The notes under the pieces were generated by a model that saw nothing but the letters and a program-made list of their open reading frames with translations, was not told the DNA's origin and searched no databases. From NCBI RefSeq assembly GCF_004923315.1, contig NZ_CP039648.1, forward strand, positions 124,001-188,000: DNA of 64,000 bases. The letters run 5' to 3'. Both the position numbers and the translations under genes were made by a program. Origin of the DNA: Azospirillum sp. TSA2s (GTDB lineage: Bacteria; Pseudomonadota; Alphaproteobacteria; Azospirillales; Azospirillaceae). Below, one piece after another: positions 62,276-64,000 of the stretch (positions are counted from its first letter, which is position 1; every line of letters begins with the position of its first letter).

Positions 62276-64000
62276 ATGTTGCGTGCGCTGGCGCGTGTCT
62301 GTGCCGTTCTTGTCGCGTGCTCCGGCACGTTCACCGCATCCCAGACCCTCGCCGCCGATCCCCCGGCCGAGCCGGTGCCCTTCGGCGTCTCCAGCGTCGA
62401 GGTGGTGGCGGAGCGCGATACGCCGCAGGCCTGCTTCACCTTCACCGACCGGCTGGAGCGCTCGCGCGCCGTCAACTACCGCGACTATGTCGCGGTGGAG
62501 CCGGCGGTGGACGGCGCCGCCATCGCCCGCGACCGCACGCTCTGCGTCGAGGGGCTGCACCATGGCGAGACCTACCGCGTCACGCTGAAGGACGGGCTTC
62601 CCGGCGCCGACGGCAAGCGGCTGCCGGCCGCCGACACCCGCGAGGTGCAGGTGCCCAACCGCAAGCCCTCGCTCGCCTTCCGCGGCGCCGGCTATATCCT
62701 GCCGCGCGTGGGGTCGGACGGCCTGCCGCTGCGCTCGATCAACCTGGACCGGGCGAAGCTGCAGGTGCTGCGCATCGCCGACCGCGCGCTGGTCGAGAAG
62801 ATCTATTTCGGCCGCATCACCCAGCAGATGACCGATTACGACATCGGCGAGATCCTGGACAAGTCGGGCCAGGAGGTGTGGCGCGGCGAGATCGGCATCG
62901 GCAACCAGCCGAACCGCACCGTCACCACCGCCTTTCCGATCGACGCCGTGCTGGGCAAGCTGGAGCCCGGCGTCTATGTCGCCGTCGCCGGCGCGGACGA
63001 GATCAAGCCGGGCGGCTGGGACCGCAAGGCGACCCAGTGGTTCGTCGTCTCCGACCTCGGCCTCAACACCATCCTCGGCGAGGATTCGCTGGTGGTCTTC
63101 GCCCGCTCGGTCCAGAGCGCCGCGCCGGCCGCCGGGGTGGAACTGCGTCTGGTCGCCCGCAACGGCACGGAGCTGGGCCGCGTCCAGACCGGCGAGGATG
63201 GGCTGGGCCGCTTCGACCTCGCGGCCCTGCGCGCCGCCGGGACGGAGCCGGTGCAGGCGCTGTTCGCCGCGCGCGGCGATGGCGACTTCGCCGTTCTCGA
63301 CCTGACCGCCGGCGGCGCTCCGCCGGCCGACACGCCGGACAAGCCCGCCACCGTCGTCCGCCCGGCGGCCAATGGCCTCGACGCCTATCTCTACACCGAG
63401 CGCGGCATCTACCGGCCGGGCGAGACGGTGCAGCTGACCGCGCTGCTGCGCGACGCCGACCTGAATCCGCCGCCCGCCGGCAAGCAGCTGACCATCCGCG
63501 TCCTGCGCCCCGACGGCTTCGAGGTGGAGCGGCGCGGCCTGACCGACAGCGGGGCCGGCGGCTATGCCACCCGCATCGACCTGCCGATGAACGCCTATCC
63601 TGGCAACTGGATCGTCACCGCCCATGCCGAGCCGGACGGCCCGGCCATCGGCAAGGCCGAGTTCCTGCTGGAGGATTTCGTGCCGCCGCGGCTCGACGTG
63701 GCGCTCGCCTCCCCGACGACGGTGCTGGCGTCCGACGGCGAGGCCGACATCGCGCTCGACAGCCACTATCTCTACGGCGCGCCGGCTTCCGGCCTGCCGG
63801 GCGAGCTGACGGTGACGCTGCGCGCCGCCGCCAACCCCTATCCCAACCTGCCGGGCTATCATTTCGGTCTGGTTCAGGAGGACGTGAAGCCGGCCCGCGC
63901 CGATCTGCCGGGTTTCATCACCGATTCCAACGGCTCGGCCCGCCTGAAGGTCAAGCTGCCGCGCCCGCCCGACAGCACCCGCCCGCTGGAGGCGGTGGTG
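62276..64000 (+). CDS. Bacterial alpha-2-macroglobulin family protein, partial
   Basis: The frame begins MLRALARVCAVLVACSGTF, a signal or lipoprotein-like leader (cleavage after TLAA), and continues unbroken for 575 residues to the right edge. MG-domain text is visible: YILPRVGSDGLPLRSINLDRAKLQVLRIADRALVEKIYFGRI (MG1-type) and the bait-proximal GLDAYLYTERGIYRPGETVQLTALLRDADLNPP (MG2 GxYRPGE signature). The family usually runs to about 1600-1900 residues with a C-terminal CxEQ thioester, not visible here. It probably traps proteases in the periplasm. The usual downstream pbpC gene would lie beyond the window. Confidence 0.88.
   Translation, partial: MLRALARVCAVLVACSGTFTASQTLAADPPAEPVPFGVSSVEVVAERDTPQACFTFTDRLERSRAVNYRDYVAVEPAVDGAAIARDRTLCVEGLHHGETYRVTLKDGLPGADGKRLPAADTREVQVPNRKPSLAFRGAGYILPRVGSDGLPLRSINLDRAKLQVLRIADRALVEKIYFGRITQQMTDYDIGEILDKSGQEVWRGEIGIGNQPNRTVTTAFPIDAVLGKLEPGVYVAVAGADEIKPGGWDRKATQWFVVSDLGLNTILGEDSLVVFARSVQSAAPAAGVELRLVARNGTELGRVQTGEDGLGRFDLAALRAAGTEPVQALFAARGDGDFAVLDLTAGGAPPADTPDKPATVVRPAANGLDAYLYTERGIYRPGETVQLTALLRDADLNPPPAGKQLTIRVLRPDGFEVERRGLTDSGAGGYATRIDLPMNAYPGNWIVTAHAEPDGPAIGKAEFLLEDFVPPRLDVALASPTTVLASDGEADIALDSHYLYGAPASGLPGELTVTLRAAANPYPNLPGYHFGLVQEDVKPARADLPGFITDSNGSARLKVKLPRPPDSTRPLEAVV

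Noticed and set aside
60317..63862. Minus-strand frame of 1181 codons opposite the histidine kinase and macroglobulin genes
   Set aside because: Shadow frame: low-complexity Arg/Gly/Gln-rich translation without domains, fully antisense to two well-supported genes. High-GC DNA makes such frames common.

Overview
The window is a high-GC (roughly two-thirds G+C), densely coded stretch. Its gene content, codon use and repeats fit an Azospirillum-like alphaproteobacterium (Rhodospirillales); this is inference from protein style and gene sets, not from a marker gene. A complete-looking plasmid-type replication and partition block (about 6.4-11.2 kb) sits among ordinary metabolic operons. The simplest reading is the origin region of a large plasmid or chromid. 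No rRNA, tRNA, CRISPR array, insertion sequence or transposase was found.

Layout. 0-6.4 kb: the first codons of an outgoing gene, then a branched-chain/amide ABC operon (binding protein, livH, livM, livG, livF, all on the minus strand) and a LysR regulator. 6.4-11.2 kb: a ParA ATPase with a small partner, an overlapping phage O/P-like pair, about 0.68 kb of non-coding DNA packed with 21-bp iterons facing each other, and a RepA-like initiator. 11.2-19.6 kb: a PAP2 phosphatase and a full five-step histidine utilisation cluster (hutG-hutH-hutF on minus, hutI-hutC-hutU on plus) with HutC-type half-sites in the divergent promoter. 19.8-30.3 kb: a GH1 beta-glucosidase, an acidic unknown protein, a split-barrel/GAF fusion with a second split-barrel protein, a lytic transglycosylase with a SPOR tail, a two-gene unknown module, and katA divergent from oxyR. 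30.4-35.5 kb: glgX, a putative zinc metallopeptidase and a membrane diguanylate cyclase.

35.5-48.9 kb: a structured non-coding segment (candidate small RNA or attenuated leader) ahead of an orphan TRAP binding protein, then a PotFGHI/Gts-like ABC transporter. Next come an XRE-cupin regulator facing gabD and gabT, a glutarate-type CoA-transferase, and an alcohol dehydrogenase divergent from an Lrp/AsnC regulator. Together 37.4-47.2 kb reads as an omega-amino acid (GABA or 5-aminovalerate) uptake and breakdown island. 48.9-64 kb: an EamA exporter, a coupled three-gene minus-strand unit of unknown role (one member 2H-phosphoesterase-like), an AsmA protein, an SLC13/RCK permease, small unknown proteins, a purine nucleoside permease-family protein, an aminotransferase, a sensor histidine kinase and the first part of a bacterial alpha-2-macroglobulin that runs off the right edge.

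Two families of GC-rich palindromic repeats punctuate the intergenic spaces. The first is a compound element with a cloverleaf-like fold, present three times. The items most worth pursuing are the convergent iteron array with its replication and partition genes, the compound repeats, the structured RNA candidate at 35.7 kb, the twin TGAAA-N5-TTTCA sites at 48.3 kb, and the unknown three-gene unit at 49.9-52.7 kb.
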